Shown here: positions 8,013-15,726 of the stretch, one piece after another
How the letters are laid out: every line of letters begins with the position of its first letter
Position numbering within the stretch: position 1 is the stretch's first letter
Origin: Pseudomonas cichorii
Lineage (GTDB): Bacteria > Pseudomonadota > Gammaproteobacteria > Pseudomonadales > Pseudomonadaceae
Direction of reading: 5' to 3'
NCBI RefSeq assembly: GCF_015471405.1
Contig: NZ_BLVZ01000003.1
Coordinates: 393,085 to 457,084, forward strand
Length of the DNA: 64,000 nucleotides
The notes under the pieces: model-generated
Told to the model about the DNA's origin: nothing
Database searches by the model: none
The model's input: the letters and a program-made list of their open reading frames with translations, nothing else
Made by a program: the position numbers and the translations under genes

Positions 8013-9077
8013 ATGCACACCGCATTTGATAGCGCCCATGGCAAACCGAATGGACGCATCATCCTGATCAGTATCGCCTGCTACGTGCTGTCACTGATGC
8101 TGCCGGCTTATGACAACGGTCATGTCACGAGCGGAGGCGAAGCGTTGGCAATGGGATGGCTTGGGCCACTTGACGGACATTTTTCCTGGTACGCCAACCC
8201 GTTCTATTTCTGGGCATTAGCCAGATACAGGCACAAGCATAAAAACCTGATACCTGCCTTTATTGGATTAGCGCTATCCGCCAGCTTTATGTTCGCTAGC
8301 GATATATTCCACGATGAGGGCATAGGCGACCGGCCTATCAGGGCATTGGAGTGGGGCTATTTTCTATGGGTCATGGCGATGCTTCTGCTTACTTTGGCAC
8401 TGGTTCAACAACACTGCTCGCCAAAGCTACCTGCCACGGCTATTGGGTATGCACTCATCGTGGCCGCTTTTGTGGGTTTTGGCACTTATTGGTGGATGAA
8501 TCCTACCGGCCAATGGCAGGCCTATCTTACCCATCAACGCTTCATGGCCGCGGCATGCCCCTTGGCCCGTCAGGAAATTCTTCACCCCCTGCCCCGCGTC
8601 AGACAGTTGTATTTTCCTGATAGCAAAGCATACCCAAACATGCTGATAACAGAACTCCTGGAACGTACAGATCTACAAGAAATCCACACTGGCGACAGCC
8701 CAGAAGTCAGTCACCGGGTTTTCACCTTTGGTTCGACGAGGGATAGTAGAACTGTGGAGAGTGAAGCGGCTCGCTATCAATACAATGTCGTGAGAGAAAA
8801 CTCTTCTTGGGAATATGGCACCTGGACCTATCGGGAGCGTATTTTTGATCGTCAGGAAAACCAGGAGGTCGCCTACAACATCCGTTATGGCTACAGGCAA
8901 GATGAAAAAAACGACAGTTGCGGCGAGCCAGAAGGCTATGAATTCATACAGCACGTGCTCCAGCTCTACGAATACACTGAAGAAGAACGCGATGAGCGGC
9001 GAAAAGAGCATAAAAACCTGACGCTACCGCGCAGACAATCAAGCGCAGCTGATGAGGCGATCTGCTTGACGATGTAG
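8013..9077 (+). CDS. Uncharacterised membrane protein with soluble C-terminal domain
   Basis: A 354-residue protein I do not recognise by function. Hydrophobic segments lie near residues 15-33, 58-72, 79-96, 111-132 and 141-160, with the motif MGWLGPLDGHFSWYANP between the first two. Residues 165-354 are hydrophilic, rich in Glu, Arg and Tyr near the end (YEYTEEERDERRKEH). ATG 8013 is preferred to TTG 8010. Base composition is visibly more A/T-rich than the core genes to the right, consistent with accessory DNA. A similar membrane motif occurs in other Pseudomonas hypothetical proteins as I recall. Confidence 0.75.
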   Translation: MHTAFDSAHGKPNGRIILISIACYVLSLMLPAYDNGHVTSGGEALAMGWLGPLDGHFSWYANPFYFWALARYRHKHKNLIPAFIGLALSASFMFASDIFHDEGIGDRPIRALEWGYFLWVMAMLLLTLALVQQHCSPKLPATAIGYALIVAAFVGFGTYWWMNPTGQWQAYLTHQRFMAAACPLARQEILHPLPRVRQLYFPDSKAYPNMLITELLERTDLQEIHTGDSPEVSHRVFTFGSTRDSRTVESEAARYQYNVVRENSSWEYGTWTYRERIFDRQENQEVAYNIRYGYRQDEKNDSCGEPEGYEFIQHVLQLYEYTEEERDERRKEHKNLTLPRRQSSAADEAICLTM

Positions 9078-9218
9078 CCTTGCCATTCGCCAGCCCTGAG
9101 AGCGTGCAAGGGGGGATCCTGCGATAAGTGATCGCCGAACCTTGCAACCGCTTGCCCCCTCTCCTGGCGACACATAAGAGGGGTGGCCCATGCAAGCTGA
9201 GCGCGGCGTCATTAGGTT

Positions 9219-11453
9219 TTAAAGCGGAGCCCCCGCTTCAGGATCAAGCAGATACTCGATTTCAGGAATTTCACTCTCCAAAGTCTCGATCAGCCTACGC
9301 CGCAGGCGTGTATCTTCTTTTTTGTGTAGCCGAATCTTTTCAATGGCCAACGCGATGACAAACTCCATGGCAGCTTCTCCTCGCTCATGGCCATACCCGG
9401 CAGCCAACCGATAGATAATGTCCGACATCGCTAGGCTCTGAGCCTCATCAGCGCGGTAATCCAGCTCGGTTGGCAAAGCTGCGTGTAGGAACGAAGCTTG
9501 AATGATCCCATCGTCGAAACGTGAAAACACCTCCGGGGATAGCAGCACTTGCTGAAGCTCACCGGACTCAAGGCGTTTGGCATTTGCGACTTTTTCGCTA
9601 TACCTAGCGTTCTGCAAAATCCACAAGATTGTCAGGAAAATGTCTGTGGAGGTCGCGACCGTAACGTCGGTTTTTCCGTCAGGCTTTCCGTCAACGAATG
9701 CGAAGCCTCGCGTCAATGCCATGGGCTGATGGGTATGACTGCTTGGCCAGAAAGGATTCAACGCGAGCCCCTGGAGTGGCGCTTGATCAAAAACTTCCAT
9801 GCGAGCTGTCACGGGGGGCGAGAACGTCGTGCTGAACGAATGCAACGAGCTGAGTAGTGTCTGTTCTTTGTCCCAATGATCAGCACATGTCAGCTCAGCA
9901 GCGGGGATCTCCATGTAGGTTTTGAACACGTATCTACTATGGTCTTTGGCGGGCTGGGTCAGGTTGCTGTGCAGCTCTTTCATCGTCTGGTAGCTTCGAC
10001 CGAACAAAGCCCCAGCTATGTAGAGTCGAGTACCAGTCCGCTGGGCAGTCCGCAATCGGCGACTGACGCTTTGGAGCCGCGAACCACGCTCAACGGCAGC
10101 GGCCAGAACAATGACTGAACCATCGAATTTTGTGCCGGCGTCAAACTTGTCAAACGACACCTTGGTCTCGATTTCAACCCCGCATCCTTTCAGATAGGCA
10201 ATCGCCCCGTCCGCGAGTGAGGCGCTTGCCTCATCGTCATCATGGATGATCCATCGGGTCGATGACACCGCCTCCTCTAGCAAGACGGTTTCAAACCAGG
10301 ACTTGAATCCATCGGTGGCCACTAGGCTGTCTTTGTCGACATGCACCGTTCGAGATCTTGCACCGGGCTTGTCCTGCCTGAAACAGCTGAAGAGATTCGC
10401 TCCCATGAACGAATAAAATTTAGGCTGCAGGATCGTCGGCGCGTGATCAGTAGTAATGTTCAGAAGTCTGGTTTCGCTGTGCTCGGCAACAAACCGCTCT
10501 CCATGGATACGGATGAGTCTCGTACCGCCGGAATCTCCCTCTTGAAGCATTTCGAAGTCATCTGGCTGCTTCAGGGTATGCAAAATCGTGCAGCAGTCAG
10601 CTTCCGACTCGAATGAAAGTATGGTGGTGACCAGACAGGGGGCAGCGCTGTTGATCTTCGCCCACTGCTCCGCTAGGCCACATCGCGTTGATGCTGAGAT
10701 GAGACACATCGCAGAGGCGCCTTTTGGCAAAGGCCCGTCCTTGACCAACCCCTCATGCGAGTGAAAAGAGCGAATATCTGCGAAGAGGGGCTGGTCGAAG
10801 CGCATTAAGTACATCTGCAACGCGAATGCCAACGGCAGCAATGCGATCGTGTCCAGATACAAAGTGTCGGGCGGGCTCATCCCGTTGGCTTTCACCTTCT
10901 TGATCAATGGCAAGCACGCGAAGGCCAGGTAGTGCGCATGAAGCGTTTCGGACAACAAATCCTCTGCTCGGATGAAGTAGTTCGAAGCACGAGAAGATGG
11001 CTTCGAATAGAAAAAGCCGGCGGGCGCTTTTTTCAAAACATCGGAGCTTTTGACCAGATGGGCTAGGCCCGCTTTCACAATTGCTGAGGATTGGGATTTG
11101 ACCAAGGTGCCAAGCTTGTTTTCTGGCCCGGAGATGTGAACATAGTCGGTGATTGATCCCGCCTCGTCGTAGAAACCCACCCCGTAAGTTTGCGGTGAGC
11201 CCGACCCTTTTCGCTCAAACTGAGCCATCAGAGGTGAAGCCCTGTCAGCCTTATGCCACTTGAAGTCTTCAATGGTGTATTTAGGCAGCAGGAACAGCAG
11301 TGCATCTGGCATGACGTGACGTGGCAGCTGAGTCTGCAGCGCATGAGCGACTTGGCCCCCAGAAAGGAAATCAGGGCCAGTAAAAAATACCGCGAGATGA
11401 AGAGGCTTACCGTCCTGACGAAGCACGGCTTCAAAGTCCATGAGATCAGCCAT
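9219..11453 (-). CDS. Large protein of unknown function, possible tandem phosphoribosyltransferase-like modules
   Basis: A 744-residue soluble protein, second gene of a two-gene operon with a GHKL ATPase. I cannot assign a known family. Residues 155-265 have an order that recalls type I PRTase folds: SSRASNYF, then DTLYLDTIALLPLAFALQ, then the strand-loop AMCLISASTRCGL where the PRPP loop would be. Residues 395-495 show a second comparable unit with SVIVLAAAVERGSRLQSVSR. Neither carries the canonical acidic pair before the loop, so activity is doubtful. The C-terminus (680-735) is helical and charged. The start ATG lies one base after the upstream stop, indicating coupled translation. Confidence 0.7.
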   Translation of the reverse strand: MADLMDFEAVLRQDGKPLHLAVFFTGPDFLSGGQVAHALQTQLPRHVMPDALLFLLPKYTIEDFKWHKADRASPLMAQFERKGSGSPQTYGVGFYDEAGSITDYVHISGPENKLGTLVKSQSSAIVKAGLAHLVKSSDVLKKAPAGFFYSKPSSRASNYFIRAEDLLSETLHAHYLAFACLPLIKKVKANGMSPPDTLYLDTIALLPLAFALQMYLMRFDQPLFADIRSFHSHEGLVKDGPLPKGASAMCLISASTRCGLAEQWAKINSAAPCLVTTILSFESEADCCTILHTLKQPDDFEMLQEGDSGGTRLIRIHGERFVAEHSETRLLNITTDHAPTILQPKFYSFMGANLFSCFRQDKPGARSRTVHVDKDSLVATDGFKSWFETVLLEEAVSSTRWIIHDDDEASASLADGAIAYLKGCGVEIETKVSFDKFDAGTKFDGSVIVLAAAVERGSRLQSVSRRLRTAQRTGTRLYIAGALFGRSYQTMKELHSNLTQPAKDHSRYVFKTYMEIPAAELTCADHWDKEQTLLSSLHSFSTTFSPPVTARMEVFDQAPLQGLALNPFWPSSHTHQPMALTRGFAFVDGKPDGKTDVTVATSTDIFLTILWILQNARYSEKVANAKRLESGELQQVLLSPEVFSRFDDGIIQASFLHAALPTELDYRADEAQSLAMSDIIYRLAAGYGHERGEAAMEFVIALAIEKIRLHKKEDTRLRRRLIETLESEIPEIEYLLDPEAGAPL

Positions 11454-11454
11454 A

Positions 11455-12612
11455 TCAGTTCACCGGAATGCAAATGGTAAAAACTGTGCCTTCGGCAGCT
11501 GCCAATTTTTGCTGGGTGCCCCTGACTGACGGTTCGAATTCCATTGTTCCACTACGTCCCTGAAAAGCCTGATTCAAAGAAAGACGTCCGGTACGAACCC
11601 TTACGTAAGCTTTGAGTTTGTTAAGTGCCTGGAGTGCGTTATGCAGGCCCATCCCCGATGTCTCCGAATCGGGCTTGGACGTCATATGCTTCTTGAAGCA
11701 GTCGAGTGTCGCGCTCAGTTCTTCATCCAGATTCAACTCTTCAAGGCTCTCGACTGGACGCTTCTCTCTGGCCGTCACCCACCTCCGAGCCAGCCCTGGC
11801 CCGCTGTCGATTACTGAGATCTCCAAGAAATCCAGTACCTCGGATTTCAAGAAATGCTTGAGGATGAAGCGAGCAAGCTCCGGCTCACGGTCTGAGTAAC
11901 CTAAGGCATCCTGTCGGCTGATCCTATTCAGCTTGATCGAGGTGCCCCGGAGAGCTTTTTTGTACTTATTACCTGTAACGTCTGTCACCGCATGCTGGTC
12001 AGCGTTAGCTATGAGCTCCCACAGCACGCTTCCTAGCTCAGAAAGGCCAGACTTCAGCAGTGAAATCTGATCCTGCCGTGCAGTCATCAATGAAGATGAC
12101 TTGGCTATTAACTCTGAAAACCACGACTCCGGCTGAATGCGAGGTGTGCTGTGATGAAAATAGAAAGGCTTGATGAACTCACGTTTGGCGTTGTTGACGC
12201 AAAACAGGTTAATCGCGGTAGGGCGAGCGCCCTTGGTACTAGATGTATTGCGGATGTCCCCAATAAACATCGCCTCAACAAGCGGCCTTATCGCCAGCAG
12301 AGCGTCACGCCGATCCACTACCTTATGATCTTCGGTGTGAATCTCACTGGACATGATGAGGGCGAAAAGACCGGCTGCGCTTTTGGCTACCTGCGGAATA
12401 TGGGCGATCGCTTCCTCAGCTGGAGCGTATAGGTGCAGGACTGACTGCTCATAGGCTCGTGCCCATGTCACTATGAATTGCGCCAGTGACGCGTCGACGC
12501 CAAGCCCTCCCCCATGGCTCATACTGATGGGCAGCCGCAACTGCGGATCGGAGCCGAGTGAGTCGTATAGACCCTCGATGTCATAAAGGTTTGACTTGCG
12601 GTTGATCTGCAT
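11455..12612 (-). CDS. GHKL-type (HATPase_c) ATP-binding protein
   Basis: A soluble ATPase of the histidine kinase/Hsp90/MutL fold, 385 residues from ATG 12612; a GTG at 12624 would add four. ATG is preferred because GAGGG lies six bases ahead. In ATG numbering the N box is ELIANADQHA (about 199-208), G1 is DSGPGLA (269-275) and G2 is SGMGLHNAL (319-327). No phospho-acceptor His domain, sensor domain or transmembrane segment is seen, so it is not a standard sensor kinase. The N-terminal 180 residues are unassigned. It is followed after one base by the 744-residue gene and probably acts with it. A role in defence or conflict is only a hypothesis. Confidence 0.85.
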   Translation of the reverse strand: MQINRKSNLYDIEGLYDSLGSDPQLRLPISMSHGGGLGVDASLAQFIVTWARAYEQSVLHLYAPAEEAIAHIPQVAKSAAGLFALIMSSEIHTEDHKVVDRRDALLAIRPLVEAMFIGDIRNTSSTKGARPTAINLFCVNNAKREFIKPFYFHHSTPRIQPESWFSELIAKSSSLMTARQDQISLLKSGLSELGSVLWELIANADQHAVTDVTGNKYKKALRGTSIKLNRISRQDALGYSDREPELARFILKHFLKSEVLDFLEISVIDSGPGLARRWVTAREKRPVESLEELNLDEELSATLDCFKKHMTSKPDSETSGMGLHNALQALNKLKAYVRVRTGRLSLNQAFQGRSGTMEFEPSVRGTQQKLAAAEGTVFTICIPVN

Positions 12613-13115
12613 CCAGGCCCTCACGCTCCATCGTTGATTGCATCCCCGCTTGGCTATCGTTCGATGGCTCGTACGTAGCTGGGACTATATGCGCAAATGT
12701 ACGCGATTAGGGAAAATTGGGCGATGGGTGTTCCAACCTTCACGCCAGCAACCAAGGCGAATGTTTGCAACGTTTAGCGTGCGAAGGAAATGAGCGGCGA
12801 ATACCGTACTCGCAACGACTAATAGGGAAAACGGCAACGCTGACGTAGTGGCCCAACGTATGGCGGGGCTGAGCGTGAAAGGCTGCATTAGCACTGGAAA
12901 GGCATTTGGGATTGGATAGTTGCGGTTCCGGTCGATGCCTCGGGCACGACGTTGCATGAGCCTTGAAAGCTGGATAACGCCGACGCGCTATTCGAAGTCT
13001 GGCACCTTGGTTATATCAATCGGTTGCTGGCCGGATCACCACACTGCAATAAGCGTGCAACGTCGATCATGCCCCTGATCCCGTCGACGCAGCGGGCCAG
13101 CCAAATCGAGCAACG
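12613..13115. other. Gene-free stretch between the ATPase operon and tRNA-Ser
   Basis: About 500 bases without a convincing gene. Short open frames on both strands show no family features. The plus strand near 12840-12880 reads like a fragment of a recombinase-type segment (VAQRMAGLS), consistent with decayed mobile DNA, but this is weak. The promoter of the ATPase operon must lie at its left end. Confidence 0.4.
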
Positions 13116-13226
13116 GCTCACGTAGCAACCGAAGCGCTCGACCACAAGCTGCTGGGGCACTCCGACAAGCGCATAACGGAGATCGTATACCGGCGTGTCG
13201 GGGAGATTGTCACGCCTACCAAATAG
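13116..13226 (+). pseudogene. C-terminal remnant of a tyrosine-family integrase
   Basis: In frame to a TAG at 13224 the DNA reads EALDHKLLGHSDKRITEIVY then RRVGEIVTPTK. This is the end of a phage-type tyrosine recombinase: the LLGHS box and the catalytic Tyr region ITEIVYRR. No start codon or upstream catalytic domain remains in frame. It lies about 130 bases from tRNA-Ser(UGA), a common integration target, so it is read as the scar of an integrated element. Confidence 0.75.
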
Positions 13227-13240
13227 ACCTTCAAAGGCTC

Positions 13241-13273
13241 AAGTTTCGGAACGCCTGTAAAAGTTTCGGAACG
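13241..13273. repeat. Direct repeat AAGTTTCGGAACG, two copies with 20-bp period
   Basis: Identical 13-mers occur at 13241-13253 and 13261-13273. Spaced terminal repeats of this kind occur at ends of some insertion sequences such as the IS21 family, so this may be an IS end left behind. No transposase is present. Confidence 0.5.
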
Positions 13274-13315
13274 ATAGGTGATTTTGAGGAGGCATAAAGG
13301 AAGGCAGCAGAAACG

Positions 13316-13341
13316 AAAAAGCCCTGAATAATCAGGGCTTT
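13316..13341 (-). terminator. Terminator downstream of tRNA-Ser
   Basis: GCCCTGA pairs with TCAGGGC across four bases, followed by five T on the minus strand. It lies 14 bases past the tRNA 3' end. Confidence 0.85.
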
Positions 13342-13354
13342 GACGTATCGAATA

Positions 13355-13442
13355 TGGCGGAAGCATAGAGATTCGAACTCTAGGACCTGTTACAGTCGGC
13401 AGTTTTCAAGACTGCTGCCTTAAACCACTCGGCCATACTTCC
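13355..13442 (-). tRNA. tRNA-Ser (anticodon UGA)
   Basis: An 88-base class II tRNA read on the minus strand. The acceptor stem pairs GGAAGTA with TGCTTCC, the CCA end is encoded (13355-13357), and the T arm contains GTTCGAATC. The anticodon loop CTTGAAA gives UGA (complement of 13406-13408), and a long variable arm typical of serine tRNAs is present. It borders an integrase remnant, so its 3' end is the probable attachment site of a former element. Confidence 0.95.
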
Positions 13443-13564
13443 ACTTGCGTTGCGGGCGCCATAATACCGGAATGAAACAAGCTGTCAAACTCTCTGGGTG
13501 GCCAGTTGCAGCGCCTCTGTTATGATCTTTGCAACTCAACATTTCAACAGGAAGGAGTTTCGCA

Positions 13565-14236
13565 ATGCGCGAACAGGATTACGCCCTTAAAACCGGCATG
13601 CAGGCCGACCAGCTAGAGGTTAGTCGTGTCCTGCGCAACACTTACGGTCTTCTCGCCCTGACCCTGGCTTTCAGCGGCGTCATGGCCTTTGTAGCCCAGC
13701 AGATGCGCGTCGGCTACCCGAACATTTTCGTGGTGCTGATCGGCTTCTACGGCCTGTTCTTCCTCACCAACAAGCTGCGTGATTCGGTGTGGGGTCTGGT
13801 TTCGACGTTCGCCCTGACCGGCTTCATGGGTTTCCTGCTGGGCCCGATCCTCAACCGTTACCTGGGCATGTCGGGCGGCGCTGAAGTTGTCAGCTCGGCG
13901 TTCGCGATGACAGCTCTGGTGTTCGGCGGTCTGTCGGCTTATGTGCTGATGACCCGCAAGGACATGAGCTTCCTGGGTGGCTTCATCACTGCTGGCTTCT
14001 TCGTTCTGATGGGCGCCGTACTGGCCAGCCTGTTCTTCGAGATCAGCGGGCTGCAACTGGCGATCAGCGCAGGTTTCGTGCTGTTCTCCTCGGTCTGCAT
14101 CCTGTTCCAGACCAGTGCCATCATCCATGGCGGCGAGCGTAACTACATCATGGCGACTGTCAGCCTGTATGTATCGATCTACAACCTGTTCGTCAGCCTG
14201 TTGCAGATCTTCGGCATCATGAGCCGCGACGACTGA
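13565..14236 (+). CDS. Bax inhibitor-1/YccA-family membrane protein
   Basis: A 223-residue inner-membrane protein with seven hydrophobic helices, first near residues 27-45. The BI-1 family pattern is visible: LLALTLAFSGV early, FALTGFMGFLLGPIL mid-protein, and the charged MSRDD tail. In E. coli, YccA interacts with the FtsH protease. AGGAG lies eight bases before ATG 13565; a longer frame upstream has no ribosome site. It is the left end of the conserved core block and has its own terminator, so it is likely a single-gene unit. Confidence 0.9.
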   Translation: MREQDYALKTGMQADQLEVSRVLRNTYGLLALTLAFSGVMAFVAQQMRVGYPNIFVVLIGFYGLFFLTNKLRDSVWGLVSTFALTGFMGFLLGPILNRYLGMSGGAEVVSSAFAMTALVFGGLSAYVLMTRKDMSFLGGFITAGFFVLMGAVLASLFFEISGLQLAISAGFVLFSSVCILFQTSAIIHGGERNYIMATVSLYVSIYNLFVSLLQIFGIMSRDD

Positions 14237-14253
14237 TAGCTGTCCGGTTTCAA

Positions 14254-14280
14254 CAAAAAGCCCGCCTTCGCGGGCTTTTT
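14254..14280 (+). terminator. Terminator of the BI-1 family gene
   Basis: AAAAAGCCCGC pairs with GCGGGCTTTTT around a short TTC loop, 18 bases after the stop codon. The A-rich and T-rich flanks make it potentially bidirectional. Confidence 0.9.
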
Positions 14281-14338
14281 GCTGTCCAGCCTCCGTGAAT
14301 TCTTTATCATTGCGCATGTTCCGCCGACAGAGCCGACA

Positions 14339-14731
14339 ATGAAATTCGCCATATCCCTTTTTTCCGCGGCCCATGCGCCCTCCTCTCGACGCGCCCTGCT
14401 ATTTGCAGAGGCTGTATTGGCAGGCGGCCATGAGATTGTGCGTCTGTTCTTTTATCAGGATGGCGTCCACAGTGCTTCGGCCAATGTCGTGTCGCCACAG
14501 GATGAGCAGGACCTGTCACAGCAATGGCGCGACTTCATCGTGAAGCACCAGCTTGATGGCGTGGTCTGCATCGCAGCCGCCTTGCGTCGTGGCGTGCTGA
14601 ATGCAGAAGAAGCCGAGCGCTATCAGCGCCCGTCCGCCAATCTCCTTGAACCCTGGGAATTGTCCGGGCTGGGCCAGTTGCACGACGCCGTGCAATCGGC
14701 GGATCGGTTGATCTGTTTCGGAGGGCCTTGA
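14339..14731 (+). CDS. tusD: Sulfurtransferase TusD
   Basis: A 130-residue DsrE-fold subunit of the TusBCD complex, which receives persulfide sulfur from TusA and hands it to TusE for tRNA 2-thiouridine synthesis. It opens MKFAISLFSAAHAPSSRRAL and carries the sulfur-bearing Cys in DGVVCIAAALRRGV (about residue 77), the counterpart of E. coli Cys78. ATG 14339 was chosen for the family N-terminus. It is the first gene of tusD-tusC-tusB-tusE, with tusC starting one base after its stop. Confidence 0.93.
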   Translation: MKFAISLFSAAHAPSSRRALLFAEAVLAGGHEIVRLFFYQDGVHSASANVVSPQDEQDLSQQWRDFIVKHQLDGVVCIAAALRRGVLNAEEAERYQRPSANLLEPWELSGLGQLHDAVQSADRLICFGGP

Positions 14732-14732
14732 A

Positions 14733-15095
14733 ATGGCCAAGTCACTGTTGATCATCAGCCGTCAGGCACCCTGGTCAGACACGAGTGCCCGTGAAGCGCT
14801 GGATATCGTGCTGGCGGGCGGCGCCTATGACCTGCCGGTGGGGCTGCTGTTCATGGATGATGGAGTGTTTCAGTTGCTGCCACAGCAGAACGCCTCGGCG
14901 CTGCAACAAAAAGACCTCACCGCCAATCTGAAAGCACTGTCGATGTTTGGCGTGGAAGAGGTCTATGCCTGCGGCCAAAGCCTGGCAGCACGTGGCATGC
15001 CCCATGCCGAGCTGGATGCCGAAATCCATCATCTGTCCGCAAGAGCCGAGTTATCGGCCCTTATTGACCGCTACGACCAAGTGATAACGATCTGA
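14733..15095 (+). CDS. tusC: Sulfurtransferase complex subunit TusC
   Basis: A 120-residue DsrF/TusC protein, a structural subunit of the cytoplasmic TusBCD heterohexamer. It shows the DsrE-like pattern SLLIISRQAPWSDTSAREAL, then LPVGLLFMDDGVFQLL, then VEEVYACGQSL. It begins one base after tusD and its stop overlaps the tusB start by one base (TGATG), so the subunits are co-translated. Confidence 0.93.
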   Translation: MAKSLLIISRQAPWSDTSAREALDIVLAGGAYDLPVGLLFMDDGVFQLLPQQNASALQQKDLTANLKALSMFGVEEVYACGQSLAARGMPHAELDAEIHHLSARAELSALIDRYDQVITI

Positions 15096-15394
15096 TGGCT
15101 ACCTTGCATGTTCTTTCTCACTCGCCCTTTGCCGACACCCGGCTGGATAGCTGCCTGAGCCTGCTGGGGCCAAATGACGGCCTGCTGCTGTGCGGCGATG
15201 CAACCTACGCCTTGATGCCCTCCAGCGCCCCCTTGCTGGCACTGGAAAAACAGTTGCCCGCGCTCAAGCTGTTCGCGCTGGATGAAGATATGAAAGCCCG
15301 CAACCTGCAGTTGCCCGAAGGTGCGACTGGCGTGGACTATCCGGGCTTCGTCGAACTGTCGATCCGCTTCGACAAGGTCAATACCTGGTTATGA
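15095..15394 (+). CDS. tusB: Sulfurtransferase complex subunit TusB
   Basis: A 99-residue DsrH/TusB-family protein, the third subunit of TusBCD. It reads MATLHVLSHSPFADTRLDSC, then GLLLCGDATYAL, then YPGFVELSIRFDKVNTWL, matching the family length of about 95-100 and its Trp-containing tail. It overlaps tusC by one base and tusE by four (ATGA), so expression is tightly linked. Confidence 0.92.
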   Translation: MATLHVLSHSPFADTRLDSCLSLLGPNDGLLLCGDATYALMPSSAPLLALEKQLPALKLFALDEDMKARNLQLPEGATGVDYPGFVELSIRFDKVNTWL

Positions 15395-15726
15395 AACAGT
15401 TGATCGTTGCCGAACGCAGCATTGCCCTGGATAAGGATGGTTTCCTTCGGGACCTGCACGACTGGTCGCTGGAAGTGGCCCATGCGCTGGCTGCAGAGGA
15501 AGGTATTGCCCTGAGCGCCGAGCATGTGGAAATCCTGGAGCTGCTACGCGATTTCCATGCAGAATTTCAGCTCTCGCCCGCCACTCGCCCATTGATCAAG
15601 TACACCGCACTCAAACTGGGGCCGGAAAAAGGCAACAGCATGCATCTCAACCGCCTGTTCAATGGCACTCCCGCCAAACTGGCCGCCAAGCTGGCGGGCC
15701 TGCCGAAGCCGACCAATTGCATATGA
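15391..15726 (+). CDS. tusE: Sulfur relay carrier TusE (DsrC family)
   Basis: A 111-residue DsrC/TusE protein that takes sulfur from TusD and presents it to MnmA. The hallmark is the penultimate Cys in the C-terminal PTNCI. Upstream, KDGFLRDLHDWSLEVAHALA and RPLIKYTALKLGPEKGNSMH match the family core. Its partner mnmA lies in this window at 35.7 kb. It overlaps tusB at its start and the next gene at its stop. Confidence 0.94.
   Translation: MKQLIVAERSIALDKDGFLRDLHDWSLEVAHALAAEEGIALSAEHVEILELLRDFHAEFQLSPATRPLIKYTALKLGPEKGNSMHLNRLFNGTPAKLAAKLAGLPKPTNCI

Noticed and set aside
12685..12957. 90-codon minus-strand frame upstream of the GHKL gene
   Set aside because: No ribosome site, no recognisable family, and it lies in DNA that looks like decayed mobile sequence.
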